Shown: positions 34,157 through 43,270, counted from the first letter of the stretch. The stretch is DNA of 64,000 bases from SURF-43 sp964628985 (GCA_964628985.1 CAZVNJ010000009.1:6398-70397), one strand, 5' to 3'. The notes: generated from the letters alone by a model not told the origin. Made by a program: numbers and translations.

Positions 34157-35496
34157 GCGTCCCCACACCGCTCCCCACGCGCATCGATCTGCGGCGCTAT
34201 GCCGCGCTTGTCGAGGCCGCGACGCCGATGCGGGTCGAGGGGCGAGTGAGCGAGGTCACCGGGCTGCTCGCTGAAGTCGAAGGCATTCCCGGCCGGCTCG
34301 GCGAGATGTGCGTGATCGAGTGCGCCGGAGAGGCGGTGCAGGCAGAGATCGTGGGGTTCCGAGGCGAGCGCACGCTAGTCATGCCGCTGGGTGACCTTCG
34401 AGGTGTGCAGGCGGGGACACCGGTGGTCAGCATGGGCGGTCGCACCACGGTGCCCGTGGGCGCGGAAGTCCTCGGGCGCGTGCTAGATGGCCTCGGCCGT
34501 CCGATCGACGGCCTTGGCCCGCTGCTCGCGACGCAGCGTCCCGCGCGTGCGGGCGGCAGTCCAGACGTGCTGGCGCGGCAGACCATCGAGGCGCCCCTCA
34601 CCACCGGGATCCGCGCGATCGATGGCCTGCTCACCTGCGGCCTCGGTCAGCGCATCGGCATTTTCGCCGGCTCCGGCGTCGGCAAGAGCACCGTCCTCGC
34701 GATGATCGCGCGGCACGCCTCGACGGACGTCAACGTCATCGGCCTGATCGGCGAGCGAGGCCGTGAGGTGCGCGAGTTCATCGAGCGCGACCTCGGCCCC
34801 GCGGGCCTCGCCCGCTCGGTCGTCGTGGTCTCCACCTCCGACGAACCCGCGCCCATGCGACTGAACGCGGCGTGGGTGGCCACGACAATCGCCGAGGCGT
34901 TCCGCGACACCGGGGCGCACGTGACGCTGCTCATGGACTCCGTCACCCGCTTCGCGATGGCCGGCCGCGAGATCGGCCTCGCCCTCGGCGAGCCGCCTGC
35001 GATGAAGGGCTACACCCCTTCCGTCTTCGCGCAGATGTCCCGTCTCCTGGAGCGCGCCGGCACTGGCACGCAGGGATCGATCACCGCCTTCTATACGGTG
35101 CTGGTCGAGGGCGACGATCTCTCAGAGCCGGTAACGGACACGGTGCGCGGCACGCTGGACGGCCACATCGTGCTCTCCCGCGCGCTGGCCGCGCAGAACC
35201 ACTATCCGGCCATCGATGTCCTCGCGAGCGTCTCCCGCGTCATGCCGGCCGTCACCTCGCGTGAGCACCGCCAGGACGCCGGCCGCCTGCGTGAACTGCT
35301 GGCGCGCTACGAGCGCTCGCGCGACCTCGTCCAGATCGGCGCCTACCAGCGCGGCACAGACGCCGCCCTCGACGAGGCGCTCGAGCAACTGCCGGCGATC
35401 GAGGCCTTCCTGCGCCAAGCGCCGGAAGAGCACGACGCGCTCACCCAGACCATCGAGCGGTTGACGGGCGCGGTCTACCCCGCGCGCTCGGCGTAG
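34153..35496 (+). CDS. fliI: Flagellum-specific ATPase FliI
   Basis: 447 aa, GTG start in the GTGA overlap with fliH. Walker A GSGVGKST (about 172-180) and Walker B (VTLLMDSV) are clear, along with the T3SS ATPase signature KGYTPSVFAQMSRLLERAG. Hexameric cytoplasmic ATPase that unloads export substrates. Length matches the family (about 440-460). Confidence 0.97.
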   Translation: MSVPTPLPTRIDLRRYAALVEAATPMRVEGRVSEVTGLLAEVEGIPGRLGEMCVIECAGEAVQAEIVGFRGERTLVMPLGDLRGVQAGTPVVSMGGRTTVPVGAEVLGRVLDGLGRPIDGLGPLLATQRPARAGGSPDVLARQTIEAPLTTGIRAIDGLLTCGLGQRIGIFAGSGVGKSTVLAMIARHASTDVNVIGLIGERGREVREFIERDLGPAGLARSVVVVSTSDEPAPMRLNAAWVATTIAEAFRDTGAHVTLLMDSVTRFAMAGREIGLALGEPPAMKGYTPSVFAQMSRLLERAGTGTQGSITAFYTVLVEGDDLSEPVTDTVRGTLDGHIVLSRALAAQNHYPAIDVLASVSRVMPAVTSREHRQDAGRLRELLARYERSRDLVQIGAYQRGTDAALDEALEQLPAIEAFLRQAPEEHDALTQTIERLTGAVYPARSA

Positions 35497-35505
35497 GAGA
35501 GGGCC

Positions 35506-35946
35506 ATGGCACGCTTCCGCCTCCAGTCCCTCCTCGACTACCGCCGCCAGCTGGAGGATGAGCAGGCACGCGCCTTTGCGGAGGTCACCGCCGAGGAGCA
35601 ACGAGTGCGCGCCGCAATCGATGCACTGAACCGCCATCGAGACGAGCAGACCAGCGCCCTCGCGGCGCTGATGGCCTCCGGGACCTTCCACACCGACGGC
35701 TACACCCAGCGCGCCGGATACCTGGACGCACTCGGGCTGGCCCTCGACCAGCAAGCCACAGCCCTCGCCGAGGCGATGACGCGCGTGCAGGAGCGGCGCG
35801 CCGCCCTGCTCGCAGCCGTCACGGACCGCCGTGTACTCGAACGGCTTCGCGACCGCCAGGCCGACGAGGCCGCTGTCGCGGACGCGCGCCACGAGGCGCG
35901 TGATGTGGACGACCTGGTGATGTCTCGTCACCAGCGAGGACAGTAG
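35506..35946 (+). CDS. fliJ: FliJ-like export chaperone
   Basis: 146 aa, nearly all coiled-coil from residue 5 (LQSLLDYRRQLEDEQARAFAE). GGAGAGGG precedes the ATG. Sequence similarity among FliJ proteins is low; the call rests on length, coiled-coil character and its place after fliI, the standard order. Confidence 0.85.
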   Translation: MARFRLQSLLDYRRQLEDEQARAFAEVTAEEQRVRAAIDALNRHRDEQTSALAALMASGTFHTDGYTQRAGYLDALGLALDQQATALAEAMTRVQERRAALLAAVTDRRVLERLRDRQADEAAVADARHEARDVDDLVMSRHQRGQ

Positions 35947-35959
35947 GGAGGAGGCGCAG

Positions 35960-36379
35960 ATGCTTCCCAACATTCTCGGCGGACAGGCGCTCGGCGTGGC
36001 GCGCGCGGCCCTCACCGGCCTCGCACGTCGGCAGGAGGCGATCGCATCCAACCTCGCCAACATCGATACCCCGGGCTACACGCGCCAGGCAGTCGACTTC
36101 GAGTCCGCCCTCCGCACCCGGCTCACTCCGGGCGCCATCGAGGCGGGATCGCTCGTGCGCACGGACAGCCGCCACCTCGGACGGCCGGGCGCCCCCGGGC
36201 GTGCGGGCGGCAGCGAGGCGATGGGTCGTGACGTGATCTCGTCACGCAACGACTCGAACTCGGTGAGCGTGGACGAGGAGATGGCGCTGATGGCGGAGAC
36301 GCAACTCCGCTACCAGGCCCTCACGTCCACGATCGGCACCCGCATGAGCACGCTGCGCAGCGTGATCCGCGGCCAGTAG
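35960..36379 (+). CDS. flgB: Flagellar proximal rod protein FlgB
   Basis: 139 aa. N-terminal rod/hook motif EAIASNLANIDTPGYTRQ, and the C-terminal helix common to rod proteins (MALMAETQLRYQALTSTIGTR). GGAGGAG site precedes the ATG. Exported, first rod subunit. In many genomes flgB-flgC-fliE come before fliF; here they follow fliJ. Confidence 0.96.
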   Translation: MLPNILGGQALGVARAALTGLARRQEAIASNLANIDTPGYTRQAVDFESALRTRLTPGAIEAGSLVRTDSRHLGRPGAPGRAGGSEAMGRDVISSRNDSNSVSVDEEMALMAETQLRYQALTSTIGTRMSTLRSVIRGQ

Positions 36380-36398
36380 CCGAGGCAGGAGGACCGTC

Positions 36399-36848
36399 AT
36401 GGGACTGATCAGCAGCATGCGCGTCTCCGCCAGCGCCCTCATGGCGCAGCGGCTCCGCATGGACATCGTCGCCAACAACGTCGCCAACATGAACTCGACG
36501 CGCGCCGCCGACGGCACGGACGGCCCCTACCGCCGACAGTCCGTCGTCTTCCGCGAGCAGCGTGCCGGTGCCTCCTTCGGAGACATCCTCGGCCGCGCCT
36601 CCGGCGCATCCGTGCCCACCGGCGTCGAGGTCTCCTCGATCCATCTGGACACCGCCGCGCCAAGGAAGGTGCACGACCCCAGCCATCCGGACGCGGACGC
36701 CGAGGGCTACGTCCTCATGCCCAACATCGACATCGTCACGGAGATGACGGACCTCGTCGGCGCCAACCGCGCCTATGAGGCGAGCGTGACCGTGCTCAAC
36801 GCGACGAAGTCGCTGGCACAGGCAGCGCTGCAGATCGGCCGGCGGTAG
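36399..36848 (+). CDS. flgC: Flagellar proximal rod protein FlgC
   Basis: 149 aa. Contains the rod signature RLRMDIVANNVANMNSTRA and the C-terminal EASVTVLNATKSLAQAAL. The DGPYRRQSVVF and GYVLMPNIDIVTEM elements match FlgC. AGGAGGA precedes the ATG. Confidence 0.96.
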   Translation: MGLISSMRVSASALMAQRLRMDIVANNVANMNSTRAADGTDGPYRRQSVVFREQRAGASFGDILGRASGASVPTGVEVSSIHLDTAAPRKVHDPSHPDADAEGYVLMPNIDIVTEMTDLVGANRAYEASVTVLNATKSLAQAALQIGRR

Positions 36849-36879
36849 CGCCGGCATTCGCTGACGAAGGAGGCCTCGC

Positions 36880-37188
36880 ATGGCACTCGGTGGCATCGGA
36901 CCCAGTCTCCCGGGGCTCGGCCTCGGAAACACGCACGCGACGGGCGCGGGCACGGTGCGGGGCGCAGAGGCCGCGGGCGGCTCCGGCTTCTCGCAGATCC
37001 TCGCCAGCCTCAGCGGCTCCTCCGCGAACGCGGACAACGCGATCAGCCAGCTCGCCACCGGCCAGGACAACGACCTCCACGACGTCATGCTCTCCGTCGA
37101 GAGTGAGGGTTTGGCCTTCGACCTGGCAGTACAAATCCGTAATCGTTTGGTCGATGCCTATTCAGAGATCTTCCGGATGCAGGTCTAA
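36880..37188 (+). CDS. fliE: Flagellar hook-basal body adaptor FliE
   Basis: 102 aa. Gly-rich N-terminus and the FliE C-terminal pattern: NDLHDVMLSVESEGLAF, then VQIRNRLVDAYSEIFRMQV. AAGGAGG precedes the ATG. Joins the MS ring to the rod. Confidence 0.95.
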   Translation: MALGGIGPSLPGLGLGNTHATGAGTVRGAEAAGGSGFSQILASLSGSSANADNAISQLATGQDNDLHDVMLSVESEGLAFDLAVQIRNRLVDAYSEIFRMQV

Positions 37189-37308
37189 GCCCTCCACCGC
37201 CACGCTGTCGAGACGGCGCTTCACGCTCATGCGAGGAGGCCGAAGTCGAGGAGCGACGCACTGACCACAGCGATCGCAGCGGGCCTGACCGGCCTGCCCG
37301 CGCCCGCG

Positions 37309-38709
37309 GTGGATGCGCCCCCCGGTCTGACGGGCCCCCCCGACGACCGAGGGTTCGCCCGGGCACTGGACCGGGCGGCGCCGCCATCAGAGGCACCACC
37401 CACCCAGGGATCACCCCCGCCGGAATCGGCGGTCGCACAGCATCCGAGCGGTGCGAGTCACGAGGCAGGGACGGCCGCCTCGACCCAGCAGCAGACGGCA
37501 TCCGCCTCCATTGATGCGGCAGCCGGCGAGGACAACTCTTCACGACCGGACCGCCCCGCGGGGGTTGTCGAAGAGACACAAGACGCAGCCGTGCCGGAGC
37601 CCGGCACGCTGGAGGCGATGATGGCGGCGCTCTTCACCCGCCCCGCAGCACCCGCTCCGGACGCCGTCGAGTTCACCTCGGCCGTGTCGGGCGGCGCTGC
37701 GCTCGCTTCCACGCTGCAAGAGACTGCCCTCGCCACGGCCGGGATCGCGATGGTCGAGGACCCCTCGGGCATCGCGGCAGAGGCGCCCAGCACAGAGGCG
37801 GCTGCGGACGCGGCCACTCAGGCTGCGCAAGCATCGCCCGCGTACGCGGCGAAGGCCGCGCAGGAGGCGAGGCGCCTAGCGTCGAGCGGTGGAGCGGAGG
37901 TCGGCGTCTCGGACGCCGGTGCCACTCCGGCGTTCGAGGCAGAGACGCCCACGATCATGATGGATGCGGAGCAGGGCGGGGTGTCTCGCCGCGCCCCTGC
38001 ATCCACCTCCACGGAGACGGCTTCGACGCCGCTCGGCCTGCTCGAGGGCACGAACGACGTCGAGGCCGTCGACCTCATCCCGGCTCGCGGGGCCGCCCAG
38101 CCATCGACGCGTTCCGACGCCAATGCGGCGGACGACGGGCTGGCGGCGATGCGCGCCGCGGTGAATGGGGCATCGATGGCCGCGACCCGCGAAGGCGCGG
38201 ACGTGGCTGCTGCCGACGCGACGAAGGCGAACGCGCTCCCCACCGTACCCGTCACCACCCAGGTGGCGGAGACAGTGCGCGCTGCTCTGATGCGGGGCGA
38301 CCACGAGATCAGGCTGGTGCTGAACCCTGGCGACCTGGGACAGATCACCGTCCGCATCGTGGAGCAGGGCGGGGCCCTGCACCTGCGCCTGGACGCCACG
38401 AAGGCCGCCACGCACGACCTGCTCGCGCGTGAACTGCCGGGCTTGCGTCAGGCCCTTGAGACGCGCGACCTCCGTGTCGAGCGGATCCAGGTCTCGCACT
38501 CTGGTTCTCCGTCGGCGGATGGCTCGGGGACGGCATGGCAGCAGGGGTCTAGCCGGCAGGGGCAGCAGCAAGACCGCGACGGCTCGCCCGCATGGTCCCC
38601 AGTGGCCGCCCTCGATAGCGCACGCAACCACCTGGAGGGGCGCCGCGCCCCTCGCCTGATCCGTCACGAGGTCCCTCGTCACATCGGCGTGTTGGACCGC
38701 GTGGCGTAG
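37309..38709 (+). CDS. fliK: Hook-length control protein FliK
   Basis: 466 aa from the GTG at 37309, the only conventional start in a frame that is open back to the fliE stop. That GTG has no ribosome site; a CTG at 37261 has GAGGAG seven bases upstream and would add 16 residues (see findings). A long Ala/Thr/Pro-rich low-complexity region (about 1-310) is followed by the FliK C-terminal domain (about 320-410): IRLVLNPGDLGQITVRI, HLRLDATKAATHDLLAREL and LRVERIQVSH. Measures hook length while being exported. Confidence 0.93.
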   Translation: MDAPPGLTGPPDDRGFARALDRAAPPSEAPPTQGSPPPESAVAQHPSGASHEAGTAASTQQQTASASIDAAAGEDNSSRPDRPAGVVEETQDAAVPEPGTLEAMMAALFTRPAAPAPDAVEFTSAVSGGAALASTLQETALATAGIAMVEDPSGIAAEAPSTEAAADAATQAAQASPAYAAKAAQEARRLASSGGAEVGVSDAGATPAFEAETPTIMMDAEQGGVSRRAPASTSTETASTPLGLLEGTNDVEAVDLIPARGAAQPSTRSDANAADDGLAAMRAAVNGASMAATREGADVAAADATKANALPTVPVTTQVAETVRAALMRGDHEIRLVLNPGDLGQITVRIVEQGGALHLRLDATKAATHDLLARELPGLRQALETRDLRVERIQVSHSGSPSADGSGTAWQQGSSRQGQQQDRDGSPAWSPVAALDSARNHLEGRRAPRLIRHEVPRHIGVLDRVA

Positions 38710-38718
38710 GAGAGACGA

Positions 38719-39177
38719 ATGGGCGTTGCAGGCATCAGCAACTACGGCAACACGTTGAACGACGTGCTCGGCCAGCCCGCGCAGCGGACGAAGGGGGGAG
38801 ACCTGGGGCAGCAGGACTTCCTCAAGATCATGATTGAGCAGATGAAGGGCGCCAACCCGCTCGACGAGAGCAGCGGAGACAACAACCAGTTCTTCGCGCA
38901 GTTGGTCCAGTTCCAGACGCTCGACGCCATGACCGCCATGCAAAAGGCGATCAAGGCGCTGGCCGAGGTCAGCGAGTTGAGCCAGGCCGCTTCGCTCGTG
39001 GGCAAGACGGTGAGCGCCATCGCCAAGCCGACCACGGACCCGGTCACCGGCGCGCCCTCTGCGCCGGAGGTCGTCACGGGCCGCGTCACGCAGGTCATCT
39101 TCGAGGATGGCAGCGCAGTCGCGCTGCTGGACACCGGCGTGTACGTGCCGATCGACTCCGTGAAGGCGGTCAGTTAG
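38719..39177 (+). CDS. flgD: Flagellar hook cap protein FlgD
   Basis: 152 aa. N-terminal FlgD motif LGQQDFLKIMIEQMKGANPLD and NNQFFAQLVQFQTLDAM, then a short beta domain. Shorter than the full-length enterobacterial FlgD (about 230 aa) but like Firmicutes and Chloroflexota FlgD in lacking the outer tudor/FnIII part. GGAGAG upstream. Confidence 0.95.
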   Translation: MGVAGISNYGNTLNDVLGQPAQRTKGGDLGQQDFLKIMIEQMKGANPLDESSGDNNQFFAQLVQFQTLDAMTAMQKAIKALAEVSELSQAASLVGKTVSAIAKPTTDPVTGAPSAPEVVTGRVTQVIFEDGSAVALLDTGVYVPIDSVKAVS

Positions 39178-39522
39178 ATGGCCGGCATCGAAGGCGTGCG
39201 CGCGCTCCCGGGGGTCGCCTCGGGCGTCGCGGACGCAGTCAGGCAGGGAGCGGGCACCGCCGACTTCGGAATCCACTTCTCGAAGCACGCCCAGAAGCGG
39301 CTCGAGCAGCGCGGGATCGACATGGCCGGGGACCGTATGGCACGGCTGGAGCAAGCCGTCGGACAGGCGGCGGCGAAGGGCTCACGAGAGAGCCTGATCC
39401 TCCTGGACGAGATGGCGCTCGTAGTCAGCGTGCAGAACCGCACCGTCGTCACGGCGATGGACCAGCAGGCAAGGAAGGAGCAGATCTTCACGAACATCGA
39501 CTCGGTCGTCATCGCGCCCTAG
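39178..39522 (+). CDS. TIGR02530 family flagellar operon protein
   Basis: 114 aa, ATG abutting the flgD stop. Matches the flg_new (TIGR02530/DUF3766) family by its core: FSKHAQKRLEQRGIDM, ESLILLDEMALVVSVQNRTVVTA and IFTNIDSVV. The family is always found between flgD and flgE, is small and cytoplasmic, and its role is unknown. Confidence 0.85.
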   Translation: MAGIEGVRALPGVASGVADAVRQGAGTADFGIHFSKHAQKRLEQRGIDMAGDRMARLEQAVGQAAAKGSRESLILLDEMALVVSVQNRTVVTAMDQQARKEQIFTNIDSVVIAP

Positions 39523-39651
39523 GGCGCACTACCAGGCACTGCACCGGCTGGACCTTCCCAGGGGGCCGGGCGCAGCAGACAACGCAGGGCATCCGCGGGC
39601 CTCGAGTCGCTCGAGGCGAGCAGGCCCCCAGGGGAGAGGACACTACCCGCC

Positions 39652-40935
39652 ATGATGAAGGCGCTGTTCGCAGCGATCGCCGGCCTCCAGAACCACATCA
39701 CCTACATGGACGTGGTCGGCAACAACATCGCGAACGTCAACACGCAGGGCTTCAAGGCCAGCCGCGTGACCTTCCAGGACATGCTCACCCAGACCATCGC
39801 AGGCGCCTCGGCGCCCACCGAGACTCGCGGCGGTACCAACCCGCAGCAGGTCGGCCTCGGCATCAAGATCGGCGGCATCGATGTCCTGCACACGCAGGGC
39901 TCGCTCCAGGCCACTGGCCGGAACACGGACTTCGCCATCCAGGGCAGCGGGTTCTTCATCATGCAGGACGGCAACCGCACGTTCTACACGCGGGACGGCG
40001 CCTTCGACATCGCTGTGTCCGGCGAGCTCGTGAATCCCACCAATGCGTTCAAAGTCCAGGGCTGGCGCGCGGACACCAACGGTGTCGTCAACATCGACGC
40101 TCCGATGACATCGATCATCATCCCGATGGGGCAGAGCATCGCTGCTCAGGCCACCACGCAGGTCACGATCCAGGGAAACTTGGACGCGAGCGCCAGCGGC
40201 GTCGCCCCGGCAGGGTCCTTCTCCACGACCATCGACCTGTACGACTCCCTCGGCGCGGCGCACGCCGTGACGATCAAGTACACCAAGACCGCCAACCCGA
40301 ACATCTGGGACGTGACCGCCACGACGTCTGACCCGATGGTCAACGCGCTCACCCTTGACACCGGTGCCGGCGGTACGACCGTCGAGTTCGACGCGAACGG
40401 GCGTCGGATCGACCCCGCTGCGGGAGTCCCGATGACGATCGACGTCGACCTGCTCACCGCGTCGGGTGCAGGCACAACGGGGACCACCGCGTTCACCGTG
40501 GAGGTGGACCAGGAGGCGATCACCCAGTTCGTCGGCCCCGGCAGCGTGGCGCCCACCTTCAACAACGGCTTCTCGGCCGGTTCGCTGATCACGTTCTCGG
40601 TAGGGCCGTCCGGTGACATCACCGGCATCTTCTCCAACGGCACCACGCGCGCGCTGGGGCAGATCGCGATGGCCCTCTTCACGAACCCGGCCGGCCTCCA
40701 GCGTGTCGGGTCCAACAACTTCGAGGCCACCTCGAACTCTGGCGTGCCGGCCATCGGCCGGCCGAGCACCGGCGGTCGTGGCTCGATCGGCGCGGGCGTC
40801 CTCGAGGGCTCCAACACGGACCTCGCCCGGGAGTTCACCAACGTGGTCATTGCTCAGCGTGGGTTCCAGGCCTCCAGCCGGATCATTTCCACCGCTGACC
40901 AGATGCTGGAGGGCCTGGTGAACCTGATCCGCTAA
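39652..40935 (+). CDS. flgE: Flagellar hook protein FlgE
   Basis: 427 aa. N-terminal rod/hook motif VVGNNIANVNTQGFKASRV; hook domain landmarks (FAIQGSGFFIM, FYTRDGAFDI, DLYDSLGAAHAVTI); C-terminal VVIAQRGFQASSRIISTADQMLEGLVNLIR (shown in part: FQASSRIISTADQML). Builds the hook. A 129-bp gap separates it from the previous gene; GGGGAGAGG is 12-20 bases upstream, rather far. A hairpin follows the stop. Confidence 0.97.
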   Translation: MMKALFAAIAGLQNHITYMDVVGNNIANVNTQGFKASRVTFQDMLTQTIAGASAPTETRGGTNPQQVGLGIKIGGIDVLHTQGSLQATGRNTDFAIQGSGFFIMQDGNRTFYTRDGAFDIAVSGELVNPTNAFKVQGWRADTNGVVNIDAPMTSIIIPMGQSIAAQATTQVTIQGNLDASASGVAPAGSFSTTIDLYDSLGAAHAVTIKYTKTANPNIWDVTATTSDPMVNALTLDTGAGGTTVEFDANGRRIDPAAGVPMTIDVDLLTASGAGTTGTTAFTVEVDQEAITQFVGPGSVAPTFNNGFSAGSLITFSVGPSGDITGIFSNGTTRALGQIAMALFTNPAGLQRVGSNNFEATSNSGVPAIGRPSTGGRGSIGAGVLEGSNTDLAREFTNVVIAQRGFQASSRIISTADQMLEGLVNLIR

Positions 40936-40950
40936 GCCACCGAACGACAT

Positions 40951-40984
40951 ACGGGGGTACGGCTTGCCGTCCCCCGTCCGATGA
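40951..40984 (+). promoter_or_regulatory. Hairpin and flagellar-type promoter after flgE
   Basis: An imperfect inverted repeat ACGGGGG ... CCCCCGT (40951-40977) after the flgE stop can act as a terminator. The same stretch contains TACG (40958-40961), 15 bases and TCCGATGA (40977-40984), the layout seen at flagellar promoters here, so it may also start the next unit. Confidence 0.4.
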
Positions 40985-41068
40985 TCGAGGGAGCACCAGT
41001 CGCGGGAGGCACGTCGCCACCGGGCGCGCGCTGGCCCGCCTGGCCTCCACCCGGTCGAGGGGGATGAC

Positions 41069-42205
41069 ATGGGTGCTGAAGCAGAAGGCCTGGCCCGGCT
41101 CTCGCGCTTCGCGGAGCGGATCCCCGCTGGCCGCCTGGTCTATGACCAGGGCGAGATCCCTCAGCGCATCGTAGTTGTCCTCCAGGGGCGCCTCCAGTTC
41201 GAGGTGGTGGGAGACGACGGCAGCGTCTCCATCGTCGGTTCGGTCGAGCCCGGTCAGATGGCCGGCCACATCGCCGCCGTGAACGCGCGCCCCACCTCCG
41301 CGGCCGCGCGGGCGCAGGACGAGACCATCCTGCTCGCGATCCCACTGCGCTCACTCGCCGAAGCGTTCCAGGATGCCCCCGGGCTCGCGCTCCAACTTTC
41401 AGACGCGCTAAACAACGCCGGCCGCGGGGGACACACCAACTCATCCGGCGATCCACAGCGTCGAGCAGCCCACGACGCCATCGTGATCCCCGTCCCGCGC
41501 CCCGTGGACGAACAGTTCTTCTTCATTGATACGGCGGACTGCCCGGTCTGTGACGCGGCCTTCGAGTACCTGCGCATCCGCACGCGAGGTGTGCGGCCGG
41601 CCCAGCGCGATTCTGACCTGCGGGTCGCCTACACGACCATCGATCCCACCTGGTATGCCGTCGTGACCTGTCCGAAATGTTCCTTCGCCTCCTACCGGGA
41701 CGACTTCTACGCCGTCTCCGACGACGAACGTGCCCGGTTGGAGGCTGGCACCGAGGAACGGCGGGAACTCTGTTCGTCGCCGCTCACTGGGCCGCGCTCC
41801 AGCGAGCATGCACAGCTCACGCTCGAGCTTGCGATGCTCTCGTATGCCCGCCGCCGTCCAAACGAGCGCCGGCAGGCCGTCCTCCTCCACCGGCGCGCGT
41901 GGATCGCCCGCGCCAACGGGGACACCGCCGAGGAGATGGTGTGGCTCGAGCGTGCGCGGGACGCGTACCAGCGCGCCTACGAGGGCGACCCGGACGTCTC
42001 TGACGAAGGCGCCCTCCGTGCCGCCTACCTGATTGGTGACCTCACGCTCCGCCTCGGGGACCCGCTCACTGCCGGTCGGTGGTTGGAGGTCTGCCTGAAG
42101 ACCGGCGCCGGCGAGCAGAGCGGCCTCGTCCGCATGGCCCGCGACCGCCTCCACGATGCGCGCGAGGCGGCCAAGGGCCTCACCGAGTCGGCGGCAGCCT
42201 CCTGA
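41069..42205 (+). CDS. Cyclic-nucleotide-binding-like domain fused to DUF2225
   Basis: 378 aa. N-terminal part (about 10-115) has a CRP/cNMP-binding barrel pattern: LVYDQGEIPQRIVVVLQGRLQF, GSVEPGQMAGHIAAV and ETILLAIP. The rest (about 150-378) is DUF2225: C158/C161 (CPVC) and C201/C204 (CPKC) likely bind zinc, followed by a helical repeat region (about 260-375) resembling TPR. No DNA-binding helix-turn-helix is seen. Positioned right after flgE with its own possible flagellar promoter and coupled by ATGA to the next gene. A cytoplasmic sensor or adaptor is a guess; DUF2225 function is unknown. Confidence 0.75.
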   Translation: MGAEAEGLARLSRFAERIPAGRLVYDQGEIPQRIVVVLQGRLQFEVVGDDGSVSIVGSVEPGQMAGHIAAVNARPTSAAARAQDETILLAIPLRSLAEAFQDAPGLALQLSDALNNAGRGGHTNSSGDPQRRAAHDAIVIPVPRPVDEQFFFIDTADCPVCDAAFEYLRIRTRGVRPAQRDSDLRVAYTTIDPTWYAVVTCPKCSFASYRDDFYAVSDDERARLEAGTEERRELCSSPLTGPRSSEHAQLTLELAMLSYARRRPNERRQAVLLHRRAWIARANGDTAEEMVWLERARDAYQRAYEGDPDVSDEGALRAAYLIGDLTLRLGDPLTAGRWLEVCLKTGAGEQSGLVRMARDRLHDAREAAKGLTESAAAS

Positions 42206-43203
42206 TGCGCGTCCCCAGGACCTTGCGCCATGGCTGGCAGATCCTCAGCGACCACCTGCTCGTAGTCGCGATCGTCCTCGCGGTCGCCCTGGTCACGCTC
42301 GCGGCGCTCGCCTCGGCCGCGCCCTCCGCGGCCCGCGAACAGGTGTTGGTCGCCGATCTCCGAGGTCACGCCCTCGTGATCCTCGACCCCACCCGGCCCG
42401 ACGAGGCGCGGCGCATCGCGCTGCCCGGTGGGCCGCACGAGTTGCTGCAGCTGCCGGATGGGCGCGTCGCACTGTCGCTGGAACAGTCCGGTGTCATCGC
42501 CGTCGTGGACATCGCCAGTGGGGACGTCCAGACGTTCACCACCGGTGGCCTCCCGCACGGGCTCGCCTTGCAGCGCGACCCCGAAGGCGACCGGCTGCTC
42601 GTGACCGATCGTGAACGAGGCACCGTCCGGCGCTTCGTGATCGCCGGCACCACCGCGCAGTGGCCGGAACTCGCCGCGCTCCCCGCCGCGGGGTGGCCGC
42701 ATGCTGTCGTGGCCCGGCCAGAGGGCGGCGTTGCGATCGCGCGTGCAGCAGATGCCGTCCTCTCTCTCGACGGTCGGGACCTGCGCGTCTCGGAGTTGCC
42801 TGAAACCGTCGCCATCTCGCCCGACGGTACCCGGGTCGCCAGCGCCGGGGCGGTGGGCGGCATGGTCCACATCGTGGGCTGGGACGGACGCGACCGTGTG
42901 GACGCGCAGGTAGGCGGGCGCCCGGTGCGTACGATCTTCTCGCCGGATGGCAGCCTCGTTGCCGCCGCGCTCTCCGCCTCGTCCAGCGTCGCCTTGGTGG
43001 ACCGCGCCGGGCTTGTGCGCCGCGTCGCGGTCGTCGGTACGCCGGACGGGCTGGCGTTCTCTGCGGACGGGGAGCGCCTCTATGCCGCGGACATGGCCGG
43101 CGGCCGCGTCACCGTCATCGAGGTAGCGAGTGGCCGAGTCATGGCCGTCCTCCCCGCAGGACGCTCTGCCGGCAGCCTGCTCGTGCTCCCGGCCGGCGGG
43201 TGA
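42205..43203 (+). CDS. Membrane-anchored beta-propeller (YVTN/NHL-like) protein
   Basis: 332 aa, ATG overlapping the previous stop. A signal anchor (about 14-36) is followed by repeats of about 40 residues with the propeller pattern, such as HALVILDPTRPDEA, GVIAVVDIASGDVQTF, RTIFSPDGSLVAAA, GLAFSADGERLYAAD and GRVTVIEVASGRV, giving about six or seven blades. Such propellers bind proteins or sugars outside the cell. Same transcription unit as the cNMP-DUF2225 gene, so the two may communicate across the membrane. Confidence 0.75.
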   Translation: MRVPRTLRHGWQILSDHLLVVAIVLAVALVTLAALASAAPSAAREQVLVADLRGHALVILDPTRPDEARRIALPGGPHELLQLPDGRVALSLEQSGVIAVVDIASGDVQTFTTGGLPHGLALQRDPEGDRLLVTDRERGTVRRFVIAGTTAQWPELAALPAAGWPHAVVARPEGGVAIARAADAVLSLDGRDLRVSELPETVAISPDGTRVASAGAVGGMVHIVGWDGRDRVDAQVGGRPVRTIFSPDGSLVAAALSASSSVALVDRAGLVRRVAVVGTPDGLAFSADGERLYAADMAGGRVTVIEVASGRVMAVLPAGRSAGSLLVLPAGG

Positions 43204-43270
43204 CTGCCTAGTTTGGGGCGTGTGCGACAATCGGCTTCTACCGGACACCTCGTGGGATGGAGCCGCGGCG

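Noticed and set aside
41069..42205. A CRP-type transcription factor
   Set aside because: The N-terminal barrel looks like cNMP-binding, but the C-terminal half is DUF2225 with zinc ribbons, not a helix-turn-helix.
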